Positions 1 through 8,176 of a stretch of 24,997 nt of DNA are shown here, in pieces; the stretch's first letter is position 1, and each line of letters opens with the position of its first letter. The stretch is from Anaerolineaceae bacterium (GTDB taxonomy: Bacteria > Chloroflexota > Anaerolineae > JAAYZQ01), in assembly GCA_012514775.1 (NCBI GenBank), contig JAAYZQ010000260.1:1-24997 (forward strand), in the 5' to 3' direction. The position numbers and the translations under genes are program-made. The notes under the pieces are model-generated. The model saw only the letters and a list, made by a program, of their open reading frames with translations. It was not told where the DNA came from and searched no databases.

Positions 1-1146
1 CCCCTGGACGTCGTCCTGACCCGGGGGAATGGTGTCTGGGTGGAAGATGTCGAGGGCCGGCGCTACATGGACTTTTTGGCCGCTTACTCGGCCGTGAACC
101 AGGGCCATTGCCATCCTCGCCTGGTCAAGGTCATGGTCGAGCAGGCAGCCCGGCTGACCCTCACCAGCCGTGCTTTCCGCAACGACCAACTGCCTCTTCT
201 CGCGGAAGAACTGTGCGAGATGACCGGCTACGAGATGATGCTGCCCATGAACTCGGGCGCCGAGGCGGTCGAGTCGGCCATCAAGGTGGCGCGCAAGTGG
301 GGCTACCAGGTCAAGGGCGTTAAGGACGACCAGGCGCACATCCTGACCTGCTACGGCAACTTTCACGGGCGGACCATCAGCATTGTGACGTTCTCGCCTG
401 AAGAGCAGTATCGCGACGGGTTTGGGCCCTTTACCCCCGGATTCGACATCATCGCCTATGGCGACGCCGCGGCGCTGGAAGCGGCCATCACGCCCAACAC
501 CGTGGCCTTTCTCGTGGAGCCCATCCAGGGTGAGGGCGGCGTCGTGGTGCCGCCCGAGGGCTATCTGCGGCAGGTGCGCGAGATATGCACCCGCCACAAC
601 GTGCTGCTCATCACCGACGAGATCCAGAGCGGGCTGGGCCGCACCGGCAAGCTGTTGGCGGCCGAGCACGAGGGCGTCCGCGCCGACATGGTGACCGTGG
701 GCAAGGCCCTCTCGGGTGGCATGTATCCGGTGTCGGCCGTCCTGTCCAGCCGCGCCATCCTCGGTGTGCTCCAGCCAGGCGACCACGGGTCTACCTTTGG
801 CGGCAATCCCCTGGGCTGCGCCGTGGCGCGCGAGGCACTCAAAATCCTGCACGACGAGAAGCTCATCGATCGCGCGGCCGAGCTGGGAGGCTATCTCATG
901 GAGCGACTGGCCGCCATCCGCAGCCCCCACGTGAAGCAAATTCGCGGCAAGGGGCTGTGGTTGGGCATCGTGCTCAAGGCCTCAGCCGGAGGCGCACGGC
1001 GCTTTTGCGAAGCGCTCATGAAACAGAACTTGCTGGCCAAAGAAACGCATTGGGACGTCATCCGCCTGGCGCCGCCGCTGGTCATCACCAAAGAAGAGAT
1101 CGACTGGGCCGTCGAGCGCCTGGAAGACGTGCTGCAAATGGAGTAA
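1..1146 (+). CDS. rocD: Ornithine--oxo-acid aminotransferase, 5'-truncated by the window edge
   Basis: PLP-dependent class III aminotransferase that would convert ornithine and 2-oxoglutarate to glutamate semialdehyde and glutamate in the cytoplasm (arginine/ornithine catabolism or proline supply). The frame is open from base 1 (reading P-L-D-V-V-L-T-R-G), so the true start lies upstream; about 15-25 residues are probably missing by comparison with the family. The run [12 protein letters not shown] and the later T-S-R-A-F-R-N-D-Q are hallmarks of ornithine aminotransferases rather than ArgD or GabT. The cofactor-binding motif I-T-D-E-I-Q-S-G is present, and the Schiff-base lysine in T-V-G-K-A-L-S-G-G is encoded at 703-705. 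The gene ends TAA at 1144-1146 and is followed by an intrinsic terminator, so it is the last gene of its transcript. Substrate specificity is inferred from family resemblance only. Confidence 0.93.
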   Translation, partial: PLDVVLTRGNGVWVEDVEGRRYMDFLAAYSAVNQGHCHPRLVKVMVEQAARLTLTSRAFRNDQLPLLAEELCEMTGYEMMLPMNSGAEAVESAIKVARKWGYQVKGVKDDQAHILTCYGNFHGRTISIVTFSPEEQYRDGFGPFTPGFDIIAYGDAAALEAAITPNTVAFLVEPIQGEGGVVVPPEGYLRQVREICTRHNVLLITDEIQSGLGRTGKLLAAEHEGVRADMVTVGKALSGGMYPVSAVLSSRAILGVLQPGDHGSTFGGNPLGCAVAREALKILHDEKLIDRAAELGGYLMERLAAIRSPHVKQIRGKGLWLGIVLKASAGGARRFCEALMKQNLLAKETHWDVIRLAPPLVITKEEIDWAVERLEDVLQME

Positions 1147-1237
1147 GGGAGGCCGGCGCCGCCCGGCGGAACCTTTTTGGGGCCGGGAGCGTCAGAGATG
1201 TGGCACCAGGCACAAGGTGCTTTCTCCTTTCTCCCTG

Positions 1238-1277
1238 GACCGGGGGGAGTTGCTCTCCCCCCGGTCGCTCTTTTTTT
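1238..1277 (+). terminator. Rho-independent terminator after the ornithine aminotransferase gene
   Basis: A perfect 12-bp inverted repeat (left arm 1238-1249, right arm 1255-1266) closes a 5-nt loop. It is followed after four bases by seven consecutive T (1271-1277). The stem is very GC-rich. It ends the upstream plus-strand transcript and separates it from the acetyltransferase promoter. A weaker 5-bp hairpin (1203-1207 with 1216-1220) followed by a T/C-rich run lies just upstream. Confidence 0.9.
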
Positions 1278-1309
1278 CGCGCTCCTGCGATAAATCGGGG
1301 ATTCTACAC

Positions 1310-1338
1310 TTGCCCAATGGCGCAGAGCGTGGTATGAT
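1310..1338 (+). promoter_or_regulatory. Sigma-70-type extended -10 promoter of the acetyltransferase gene
   Basis: A TTGCCC box at 1310-1315 and a TATGAT box at 1333-1338 are separated by exactly 17 bp, with a TGG (TGn extended -10) directly before the -10 box. The expected transcription start is near 1345, only about three bases before the ATG at 1348. There is therefore no room for a ribosome binding site. Confidence 0.7.
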
Positions 1339-1347
1339 ATGCCTGCA

Positions 1348-1968
1348 ATGAGACTCAATGGACACCGGGTCACGATTCGGCCGATGGTCCGGGGCGACCT
1401 GGACGCTATGATGGAGTGGCGCCCCTTTGCCGACCCGCTTTACCAGGCCTTTGATTTCCCCCGGCGCAACAAGGCCGAGACCGTTCGCTGGTTCGAGTGG
1501 CGCAGCCGCGACCCTTCGCGCCGCCTTTACACCGTCGAGGACGAAGCGCGGCGGGTCATCGGCAGCCTGACCCTGCGCGAGATCAATGGCACCCAGTCGG
1601 CGCGCCTGGGCATTACCCTCGGCGCCGACTTTGTCAGCCAGGGCTATGGCAAAGAGGCCCTGGCCCTCTTTTTGGGCTACTATTTCGAGACCATGGGTTT
1701 CGAGGAGATGGTCCTCGACGTGGCGGCCACCAACCTGCGGGCGGTGCGGACCTACCAGTCCCTCGGCTTTCGCTACGCCAGCCAGCACTACCGCCTGGCG
1801 TCGCACCCCAGCTTTGACGTCCTGCGCCGGGACCCGCGCTATCACCATCTCCAGCGCTTTTTCCGGCGCAGGGGGAGCCTGCACGAGGTGCTCTTTTACG
1901 ACCTGGCCCTCAGCCGCGAGGACTGGCGGGCGCGCAAAGCCGGCGAGGCGATGAACGAGAGCGGTTGA
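1348..1968 (+). CDS. GNAT family N-acetyltransferase (RimJ/RimL-like)
   Basis: Cytoplasmic acetyl-CoA-dependent N-acetyltransferase of about 206 residues; the acceptor is unknown. The N-terminus L-N-G-H-R-V-T-I-R-P is the usual first strand of the RimJ/RimL-type Acetyltransf_3 fold. The acetyl-CoA pyrophosphate loop Q-G-Y-G-K-E-A is at residues 98-104, and the motif-B segment N-L-R-A-V-R-T-Y-Q-S-L-G-F is at about 129-141. An in-frame ATG also exists at 1339, but it would lie upstream of the transcription start predicted from the promoter. I therefore prefer 1348, which gives a leaderless or near-leaderless message. About 60 residues beyond the GNAT core (Y-R-L-A-S-H-P-S-F onward) form a C-terminal extension with no motif I recognise. 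The gene is monocistronic and convergent with tex. Confidence 0.85.
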   Translation: MRLNGHRVTIRPMVRGDLDAMMEWRPFADPLYQAFDFPRRNKAETVRWFEWRSRDPSRRLYTVEDEARRVIGSLTLREINGTQSARLGITLGADFVSQGYGKEALALFLGYYFETMGFEEMVLDVAATNLRAVRTYQSLGFRYASQHYRLASHPSFDVLRRDPRYHHLQRFFRRRGSLHEVLFYDLALSREDWRARKAGEAMNESG

Positions 1969-1994
1969 GCCTGCCGGGCGTGCCCCCGCACGAT

Positions 1995-4148
1995 CTAATC
2001 GCGCATGCTCAGCCCAATCCGGCCCCGCTCCAGGTCCACGCTCGTGACCACCACGTCCACCACGTCGCCGACGCTGACCACCTCAAAGGGGTTACGCACG
2101 TAGCGATCGGCCATCTTGGAGACGTGTACCAGCCCGTCCTGCTTGACGCCAATGTCCACAAAGGCGCCAAAGTCCACGACATTGCGCACCGTGCCCTTGA
2201 GCCGCATGCCCTCCCGCAGGTCCTCCATCTTGAGCACGTCCTGGCGCAGGATGGGCGGCGGTAGGTCCTCGCGAGGATCGCGCCCCGGCCGGGCCAGGGC
2301 GTCCAGGATGTCGACCAGCGTCGGCTCGCCCACGTCCAACAGCTCGGCCAGGCCGGCCAGGCCCATCTCGTCGCGCACGGCCTGCACCTTGCCCACCATG
2401 TCCCGGGCCTTGAGCCGGGTGGCGGCCAGGTCCATCAGGCGCTCTACGATGGGGTATGACTCGGGGTGGATGGCCGTGTTGTCCAGGGGGTTGGCCGACT
2501 CGGGCACCCGCAAAAAACCGGCAGCCTGCTGGTAGGCCCGGGGCCCCAGGCCCTTGACCTTTTTCAGGTCCGAGCGCTTCTTGAAGGGCCCAACGTCGTC
2601 GCGCAAGGCGACGACGTTGGCGGCCACGGCCTTGCTGAGCCCGGCCACGTAGCCCAACAGCGCCGGGGAGGCCGTGTTGACGTCGACCCCAACATAGTTC
2701 ACCACCGATTCCACCACGGCATCCAGCGCCTCGGCCAGCTTTTTCTGATCGACGTCGTGCTGGTACATGCCCACTCCGATGGACTGGGGATCGATCTTGA
2801 CCAACTCGGCCAGGGGGTCCTGGAGCCGCCGGGCGATACTGACGGCGCCCCGCAGCGAGACGTCCAGGTTCGGCAGCTCCGCCCGGGCCAGGGGCGAGGC
2901 CGAATAGACCGACGCGCCCGCCTCGCTGACCATGGCATAGCGCAGCCCGGGGTGTTCCTCGATAAGCTCGGCCACCAATTGCTCCGTCTCGCGGCTGGCC
3001 GTGCCGTTGCCGATGGCCACCACACCCACCCCCGCCGCTTTCACCGCCTCCGTAAGCGCCTTTTTGGCCTCGTCCCAGCGCCGGACGGGTTCGTGGGGAT
3101 AGATGGTGTCGGTGCCCAGCACCTTGCCCGTGGCGTCCACGACCGCCACCTTGCAGCCGGTACGATAGCCGGGGTCGAGTCCCATGACCACCTTGCCCCG
3201 CAGGGGCGGCTGGAGCAGGAGCTTGCGCAGGTTGGCAGTAAAAACCTGGATGGCGTGCTCGTCGGCCGCCTCACCCTCGCCGGCCCGCACGTCACGCTCG
3301 ACGCTGGGTGCCAGAAGCCGCTTGTAGCCGTCGGCGATGGCCGCTTCCACCTGGTCGCGGATGGGCCGGCGTGGACCCCGCAAGAAGCTTATCTCCATGA
3401 CGTCCAGGATGTCGTCCTCGGGGAGGTCCAGGCGCACGTGGAGGGCTCCCTCCGCCTCGCCGCGCTCGATGGCCAGCCACTGGTGGGGCTGCACGTCGTC
3501 CAGGGGCAGGGCCACGTCGTGGTACAGCCGGTACTTGCCGCCAGGGTCCACCTCGGCTTCGTCGCCGGCCAGTTGGCAGACGACCACGGCCTTGTTGGCG
3601 GCCAGCTTGCGGGCCTCGCCGCGCACGGCGGCGTCCTCGGCAAAGCGCTCGGCCAGGATATCGCGGGCACCGGCCAGGGCAGCTGCAGCATCCTCCACCT
3701 CGTCGGACAGAAAGGAGGCGGCCAGCTCCTCCAGGGGCCGGTCGTCCTGCTGTTGGAGGAGAAGGTCGGCCAGCGGCTCCAACCCCCGCTCCCGGGCGAT
3801 GGTGGCCCGCGTTCGCCGCTTGGGCTTGTAGGGCAGGTAGAGGTCCTCTACCGCCTGGAGGGTCGTGGCAGCCTCGATGGCCGCCGCCAGCTCGGGCGTC
3901 AGCTTGCCCTGCTCCTCGATGCTCTTGAGCACCGCCGCCTGCCGCTCGGAGAGACGGCGCAGGTAGCCGAGACGCGCCTCGAGCTGGCGCAGTTGCTCCT
4001 CGTCCAGCCCGCCGGTCATCTCTTTGCGGTAGCGGGCCACAAAGGGGATGGTGTTGCCGTCGTCGAACAGGGCGGCCGTGGCCGCCACCTGGGTGGCGGC
4101 CAGCTTGAGCTCGGAAGCGATGGTGGCCAGGATTTCGCGGTCGGTCAT
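1995..4148 (-). CDS. tex: Tex-family S1 RNA-binding transcriptional accessory protein
   Basis: A protein of 717 residues, the usual Tex length; the family binds nucleic acid and is linked to transcription and stress survival. The N-terminal Tex motif G-N-T-I-P-F-V-A-R-Y-R-K-E is at residues 31-43. A YqgF/RNase H-like domain follows (V-V-M-G-L-D-P-G-Y-R-T-G). Then come helix-hairpin-helix segments (V-K-G-L-G-P-R-A-Y-Q-Q-A-A-G-F) and a C-terminal S1 domain (G-T-V-R-N-V-V-D-F-G-A-F-V-D-I-G). The frame stays open upstream to 4433, but that extension is not Tex-like. The ATG at 4148 begins the canonical M-T-D-R-E-I and is preceded by a GGGGGA ribosome-binding sequence. The gene is divergent from the methyltransferase gene. 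Long open frames opposite it on the plus strand are GC-driven shadows. Confidence 0.95.
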   Translation of the reverse strand: MTDREILATIASELKLAATQVAATAALFDDGNTIPFVARYRKEMTGGLDEEQLRQLEARLGYLRRLSERQAAVLKSIEEQGKLTPELAAAIEAATTLQAVEDLYLPYKPKRRTRATIARERGLEPLADLLLQQQDDRPLEELAASFLSDEVEDAAAALAGARDILAERFAEDAAVRGEARKLAANKAVVVCQLAGDEAEVDPGGKYRLYHDVALPLDDVQPHQWLAIERGEAEGALHVRLDLPEDDILDVMEISFLRGPRRPIRDQVEAAIADGYKRLLAPSVERDVRAGEGEAADEHAIQVFTANLRKLLLQPPLRGKVVMGLDPGYRTGCKVAVVDATGKVLGTDTIYPHEPVRRWDEAKKALTEAVKAAGVGVVAIGNGTASRETEQLVAELIEEHPGLRYAMVSEAGASVYSASPLARAELPNLDVSLRGAVSIARRLQDPLAELVKIDPQSIGVGMYQHDVDQKKLAEALDAVVESVVNYVGVDVNTASPALLGYVAGLSKAVAANVVALRDDVGPFKKRSDLKKVKGLGPRAYQQAAGFLRVPESANPLDNTAIHPESYPIVERLMDLAATRLKARDMVGKVQAVRDEMGLAGLAELLDVGEPTLVDILDALARPGRDPREDLPPPILRQDVLKMEDLREGMRLKGTVRNVVDFGAFVDIGVKQDGLVHVSKMADRYVRNPFEVVSVGDVVDVVVTSVDLERGRIGLSMRD

Positions 4149-4220
4149 GGGTCCCCCATTTCCTGGAATGGTGCCCAGTATACACCGAAAGGGCCGTTTG
4201 AGGCAAGGCATCGGGCGGCG

Positions 4221-4249
4221 TTGCCCCTGGCCGGAAGCCATGTTATAAT
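4221..4249 (+). promoter_or_regulatory. Sigma-70-type extended -10 promoter of the methyltransferase gene
   Basis: TTGCCC at 4221-4226, a 17-bp spacer, then a perfect TATAAT at 4244-4249 preceded by TGT (TGn extended -10). The expected start is near 4256, leaving a 5' leader of about 23 nt that contains an AGGGGAG ribosome-binding sequence before the ATG at 4279. This is one of the cleanest promoters in the window. Confidence 0.8.
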
Positions 4250-4278
4250 CGAGGCAGGTACGAGGGGAGCGACGAAGC

Positions 4279-4872
4279 ATGGCGGAAGTATCGGATCGAG
4301 CGCGTTGGAACCGGAAATACGGCCTGGGCGAAGGGCCGGCCCACTTTGAGCCCCAGGACTTTCTGGTGAGGCACGCCGGGCTACTGCGCCCGGGCGGCCT
4401 GGCCCTCGACGTGGCCTGCGGCTTCGGGGGCAATGCCCTTTACCTGGCGGACCAGGGCTACACCGTGGACGCCGTGGACGTCAGCGAGGTAGCCCTCGAA
4501 GCGGCCAGCGCCGAGGCCGAGCGCCGCGGGCTGCGGGATCGGGTCCGCTTCGTGCAGGTCGACCTGGACCGCTGGCCGGTACCGACGGACCGGTACAACG
4601 CCATCGTCGTCTTTTTCTACCTGAACCGCGCCCTGTTTCCCAGGCTCGCCCGTGGCCTGCACCCCGGCGGGCTCCTCTTCCAGGCCAACCGCAACCGGCG
4701 CCACCTGAAGATCCGCCCCGACTTTTCTCCCGATTATCTCCTGGAGGTGGGCGAGCTCCGATGCATGGCAGAGGCGGCCGGGCTCCAGGTGCTCCACTAT
4801 GCTGACGGCACGCCGGAGAAGGACTCGGATTCGTTCCTCATCGCCCGGCGGCCAGGATCGCCCTCATTCTAG
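4279..4872 (+). CDS. Class I SAM-dependent methyltransferase (TehB-like)
   Basis: Cytoplasmic methyltransferase of 197 residues with a Rossmann fold; the substrate is not known. The opening W-N-R-K-Y-G-L-G-E-G-P is typical of TehB/thiopurine-methyltransferase-like proteins, some of which detoxify oxyanions or thiols. SAM motif I (L-D-V-A-C-G-F-G-G-N) is at residues 43-52, with the following acidic strand end D-A-V-D-V-S at 64-69. The post-motif segment V-R-F-V-Q-V-D-L-D follows in order. The ATG at 4279 has a good ribosome-binding sequence and a strong promoter upstream. The gene is monocistronic, divergent from tex and convergent with the anti-sigma/peptidase gene, with only 25 bp between stop codons. 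A tellurite-resistance role is possible but not shown. Confidence 0.85.
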   Translation: MAEVSDRARWNRKYGLGEGPAHFEPQDFLVRHAGLLRPGGLALDVACGFGGNALYLADQGYTVDAVDVSEVALEAASAEAERRGLRDRVRFVQVDLDRWPVPTDRYNAIVVFFYLNRALFPRLARGLHPGGLLFQANRNRRHLKIRPDFSPDYLLEVGELRCMAEAAGLQVLHYADGTPEKDSDSFLIARRPGSPSF

Positions 4873-4897
4873 CCAGACCGCGCAGCGCCCTGGCCTC

Positions 4898-6112
4898 TCA
4901 CGGCAGGTAACCCAGGGGATTGCGTCGCAGCCCCTCCTCGATGATCTCGAAGTGGAGGTGGGGCGTCGTGGCGTTGCCGGTGCTGCCCATGGTGCCGATC
5001 TGCTGCCCCTTGGTGACGACGTCGCCCGCGCTGACAAGCATCGTATCCAGGTGCGTGTAGCGCGTCATGTACCCATTCCCGTGGCCGACGAGCACCTGGT
5101 TACCATAGTTCCACGTGTCGAGGCCGGCCACGATTACGTAGCCATGATCTGCGGCCACCACCGGGGTGCCGGTCCTGTTGGCGATGTCGATGGCATAATG
5201 GCCGCTCCAATAGCCCTGGCTCAGGTAGCCTTCGGTGGGCCAGGCAAAGGTCCCGCTGCCCTTCGGTGCGTCTGTAGGGTAGATCTGATCGTTGAACCAG
5301 GTGCTTTCGTACGTAACGCCCTCTGTGTAGAACCGGGTGGCACCGGGCACGATGAGCTGCTGGCCCGGTTGCAGCTCGTAGGGCTCCTCCAGGCCGTTGA
5401 CGGCCAAGCCGGTGATGGCTTCCTCCGGGACCCTATGGCGCAGGGCCACCTTTTCCAGGGTATCGCCCGGCTGCACGGTGTACAGGACGCCGTCGACGGG
5501 CAGGATGATGAGCCGCTGCGGTGCCACGATGTCTACGTCGGGATCGTGCTCGTTACCCTGAACGTTGGCCCACAGGACCGTCTCGGGCTCGAGGCCGAAG
5601 CGCCGGGCGACGGACCACAGGTTCTCGCTGATGCCCATGGTGTAAGTGATGATCGCGGGGCGCAGAGGTGTGACAGGCGTGGCAGTCGGATGCTCTGCCC
5701 GGCCCTCGGCCCCGGGCCCCTGGGGCACCAGGCGCGCCGCGGGGGGCAGCTCCCCCACGAACGTGCGCCCTTGTGTGAATGGCATTCCGGGGCTCAGAGT
5801 GGGCCAGGCGGTTGCCACGACCAGGATAGTGGCCAGGAGGGCGAGGAGGACCGCCGCGCGCCCGGCGGACAGGGCCAGCCTGGCCGGCGCCCCCGTCTCC
5901 CCTACACCTGGCTGCATGACGACCCGCGCCGGCAGGCGCACGGCCACAGCGGGTGCCGGAAGCCTGCCCAGGCGCAGGTCCATCAGCTCGTATTGGCGGG
6001 CGACGGCCTGGCACGCCAGGCAGGACTTCAGGTGCGCCCTCGCCGCCGCCCCTTCCGCCGCGGTCCACTCGCGGCGAAAGCTCAACAAGTGGCGCGTCTT
6101 GCGACAGCTCAT
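4898..6112 (-). CDS. Membrane-spanning anti-sigma (zf-HC2) protein fused to two LysM repeats and an M23 metallopeptidase
   Basis: A 404-residue fusion. Residues 1-50 form a zinc-binding anti-sigma (ZAS) domain with H27-x3-C31-x2-C34 and an N-terminal C3. A single hydrophobic helix lies at about 85-103. It is followed by a Pro/Thr/Gly-rich linker, two LysM-type repeats (about 155-205 and 209-256; the second has Y-T-V-Q-P-G-D-T-L), and a C-terminal M23 (LytM-like) domain. All M23 zinc/catalytic residues are visible: H305-x3-D309, H354 and H385-L-H387, so the peptidase should be active. The predicted topology is anti-sigma inside, wall-binding and wall-cutting domains outside. The ATG at 6112 overlaps the stop of the sigma factor gene by 4 bp (ATGA), so the two are translationally coupled. 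The frame stays open upstream to 6238, but that part overlaps the sigma gene and is not conserved-looking. Regulation of the sigma factor by this protein is inferred from domain and context. Confidence 0.9.
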   Translation of the reverse strand: MSCRKTRHLLSFRREWTAAEGAAARAHLKSCLACQAVARQYELMDLRLGRLPAPAVAVRLPARVVMQPGVGETGAPARLALSAGRAAVLLALLATILVVATAWPTLSPGMPFTQGRTFVGELPPAARLVPQGPGAEGRAEHPTATPVTPLRPAIITYTMGISENLWSVARRFGLEPETVLWANVQGNEHDPDVDIVAPQRLIILPVDGVLYTVQPGDTLEKVALRHRVPEEAITGLAVNGLEEPYELQPGQQLIVPGATRFYTEGVTYESTWFNDQIYPTDAPKGSGTFAWPTEGYLSQGYWSGHYAIDIANRTGTPVVAADHGYVIVAGLDTWNYGNQVLVGHGNGYMTRYTHLDTMLVSAGDVVTKGQQIGTMGSTGNATTPHLHFEIIEEGLRRNPLGYLP

Positions 6113-6645
6113 CCTTCCACCTCCTCCGGCGCATAGATCTGCCGGAACTTTTCCCGAGCGCGGTAAAGCCGGGTCTTGACCCCCGAGGGTGAGAGTCTCA
6201 GAACGAGGGCTATCTCCCGGGTGGACAGCCCCTGGCAAGCATACAGGACCAGGGGAACCCGGTAGCGTGGGGGCATGCGGTCCAGGGCACGACGCACAGC
6301 CACGCTTTCCAGCGAAGCCTCGGCAAACGAGCTTCGGGCCGTGGGATCCTTGTCCCGATCAAAGAGTGGCAGCCAGGTGATGAGCTTCCGCCGGCGCAGG
6401 CAGTCCAGCGCCGTGTTGGTGGCGATGCGGTATAGCCAGGCCCGGACGTTGGCCTCCGCCGGCAGCCGGCCCAGGGCTCGCAGCGCCTTCTCGAACGTAT
6501 CCTGCGACAGGTCCTCGGCCAGGGCCGGGTCGCCCACCAGGCGAGCGAGGTAAGCCGCGATCTCGCCTTGGTGGCCCTCAAAGAGCCGGCAAAAGGTCGC
6601 CTCTACGCCTTCGGTGCCCTCACCACCTGTCCAGGTACGGTCCAT
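6109..6645 (-). CDS. ECF-type RNA polymerase sigma factor
   Basis: A protein of 178 residues, standard for an extracytoplasmic-function sigma factor. Region 2 spans about residues 18-88 (D-P-A-L-A-E-D-L-S-Q-D-T-F, then W-L-Y-R-I-A-T-N-T-A-L-D). Region 4 spans about 116-168 (helix-turn-helix L-S-T-R-E-I-A-L-V-L-R-L-S, then V-K-T-R-L-Y-R-A-R). There is no region 1.1 or region 3. It lies 63 bp downstream of the DUF4129 gene stop and is followed, with a 4-bp overlap, by the anti-sigma/M23 fusion, which is almost certainly its cognate regulator. An AGAGGGGG ribosome-binding sequence directly precedes the ATG. A candidate self-regulated promoter lies just upstream. Confidence 0.95.
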   Translation of the reverse strand: MDRTWTGGEGTEGVEATFCRLFEGHQGEIAAYLARLVGDPALAEDLSQDTFEKALRALGRLPAEANVRAWLYRIATNTALDCLRRRKLITWLPLFDRDKDPTARSSFAEASLESVAVRRALDRMPPRYRVPLVLYACQGLSTREIALVLRLSPSGVKTRLYRAREKFRQIYAPEEVEG

Positions 6646-6685
6646 CCCCCTCTTTCCGGTTCTCGGACGAGACCCTCACTGTGTA

Positions 6686-6713
6686 TAACGAGCGAGGGAG
6701 GGCCGTGGTTTCA
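6686..6713 (-). promoter_or_regulatory. Candidate ECF-type (auto-regulatory) promoter of the sigma/anti-sigma operon
   Basis: Read on the minus strand, TGAAAC (6713-6708) is followed after 17 bp by CGTTA (6690-6686). This resembles ECF promoters of the Bacillus SigW type (TGAAAC, 16 bp, CGTA). The -35-like box overlaps the TGA stop codon of the DUF4129 gene, and the site is about 40 bp upstream of the sigma factor ATG. One copy only, with a spacer one base longer than the textbook form, so this is a hypothesis. Confidence 0.35.
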
Positions 6714-8153
6714 GGTGCCACGCGCCCCCGCACGCACGCGCTCCCAACAGGCGCGGATGCGCTCCAGTTCCTCGCGGGTGTCGGGCACCTCGCCATAGTG
6801 GGCGTTGACGTACGCCTGGGTGATGGTTTCCACCTCCGACTCGTGGTCGGGGAGCGCTCGCCGCAGCGTCGCCAGGTATTCGTAGGGCGTCTCCGAGCGG
6901 GCGCGGGGATAGCCCTCCCGCGTGGCCAGGCGCACCAGGTTGGCATACACACGCCGGATAGAGACCGCCGCCAGGAATCGGGAGCCCAGGCCAAACCGAT
7001 CGACGAGGCCGGCAAGCTCGCCCAGGCGCTCCAGCCCGGCGCGCAGCATGGCCCGCAGTCCGCTGCCCGTCCTCCGGGAATGGATAGACTCCCGCGACTC
7101 GTCGCCCGCCTCCCGTTCCAGCCGGCGCCTGCGCGCCCACGATGCCACGAGGACGAGGACGACGATGAGCAGGGGAATGCCCACGGCCACCACGACCTGC
7201 AGGATGCCCAGGAGCGGTGGCCGTTCCGCCGGGCTGCCAGGTGGGACCGGCATCTCCGCGCCGGGCGCCAGTAGGAACTCGCCGATGCGGCGCAGGGCGT
7301 CCATGATGCCCTCCCCCAGGGTCGCCAGGTCGATGGAGAACAGGGAGAGCAGCCCCTCCAGGAGCAGCAGGAGAAAAGCGCCCAGGCCGGCGATGACGAT
7401 CCAGAACAGGTACAGGACCGGCGACAGCCAGGATAGGATCTGCTGCAGGCCGCCGCCGGAGAAAAGGGCGGCTACGATGGCTCCCACGAGCACCAGTATC
7501 GCCACTGCCGCCACCGAGGAGCCGATCCAGAACCCGCTGTAGCCTACCTGGCTGCTGTTGGGCGAGCGGCTGACCTCGTCGACGCGGGCCAGGGCCACGG
7601 CCACGAGAGAGAAAAAGAAGTAGGGCAACACAAAGCCCGACAAGTCGGCCTGGACGATGATGCCCAGCAACAGCGACTCGACGACGAGGATGACGACCCC
7701 GGCCCGAAAGGTAAAGCCCACGCTTTCGACGGACAGGCTGCGGCGGGAGAGGCGAATTCCCCGCGCCCAGAAATAGACCAGGAACATGATCGCCATCCAG
7801 CCGCTGGGGTCGACGGTTTCGACGTCGGCCAGGCTGCGAAAGAGGACGACGACCCAGGCCAGGCCCGGCAGCCCCTGGCTGCCATAGACGTGAAAGTGGA
7901 GCACGAGGCCAACGGCCAGGAGCAGGATCAAGGCCAGGAGCCCCTGCTGGAGGCGCAGCGGCAAGGTCGCGGCCTCGATGGCCCGGTAGGCGTAGAAAAA
8001 GGCCAGGAATAGGACGAGCATGCCCAGCCAGGTGAGCAAGGGGGAGTGCAGGCTGCCGGCCTGGCCGACCCCCAAGAAGATCGGCAACACCCAGCAGACC
8101 TCGGCGGCCGCCAGGCCCAGGTAGGTGGCCTCGCGGCGGGGACCCAACAACAT
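6711..8153 (-). CDS. DUF4129-domain multi-pass membrane protein
   Basis: About 480 residues. The N-terminal two thirds is hydrophobic with roughly nine to ten predicted membrane helices. The C-terminal ~100 residues, after a short basic stretch, form a soluble DUF4129 domain (R-R-V-Y-A-N-L-V-R-L-A to the P-Y-E-Y-L-A-T-L-R-R and A-H-Y-G-E-V segments). DUF4129 proteins usually sit next to moxR, DUF58 and transglutaminase genes. The start is uncertain. An ATG at 8177 overlaps the DUF58 stop (TGATG). The ATG at 8153 has a much better ribosome-binding sequence, AAGGGGGAGG, five bases upstream, and I prefer it. No transglutaminase (DUF3488-type) domain is present here or nearby. The molecular role is unknown; an envelope function is inferred. 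Confidence 0.85.
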   Translation of the reverse strand: MLLGPRREATYLGLAAAEVCWVLPIFLGVGQAGSLHSPLLTWLGMLVLFLAFFYAYRAIEAATLPLRLQQGLLALILLLAVGLVLHFHVYGSQGLPGLAWVVVLFRSLADVETVDPSGWMAIMFLVYFWARGIRLSRRSLSVESVGFTFRAGVVILVVESLLLGIIVQADLSGFVLPYFFFSLVAVALARVDEVSRSPNSSQVGYSGFWIGSSVAAVAILVLVGAIVAALFSGGGLQQILSWLSPVLYLFWIVIAGLGAFLLLLLEGLLSLFSIDLATLGEGIMDALRRIGEFLLAPGAEMPVPPGSPAERPPLLGILQVVVAVGIPLLIVVLVLVASWARRRRLEREAGDESRESIHSRRTGSGLRAMLRAGLERLGELAGLVDRFGLGSRFLAAVSIRRVYANLVRLATREGYPRARSETPYEYLATLRRALPDHESEVETITQAYVNAHYGEVPDTREELERIRACWERVRAGARGT

Positions 8154-8176
8154 CACGCCCTCCCCCTTGCCGGCCA

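Noticed and set aside
1979..1992. Small hairpin (5-bp stem, 4-nt loop) between the convergent acetyltransferase and tex stops
   Set aside because: It is short and has no T-run on either side, so I do not call it a terminator.
2466..4349. A 627-codon open frame on the plus strand opposite tex
   Set aside because: It is antisense to a clear Tex protein, has low-complexity His/Gly/Gln-rich composition and no start signals; it is a result of high third-position GC.
4799..6136. A 445-codon plus-strand open frame opposite the anti-sigma/M23 gene
   Set aside because: It overlaps the end of the methyltransferase gene and is antisense to a protein with intact domains; composition is shadow-like.
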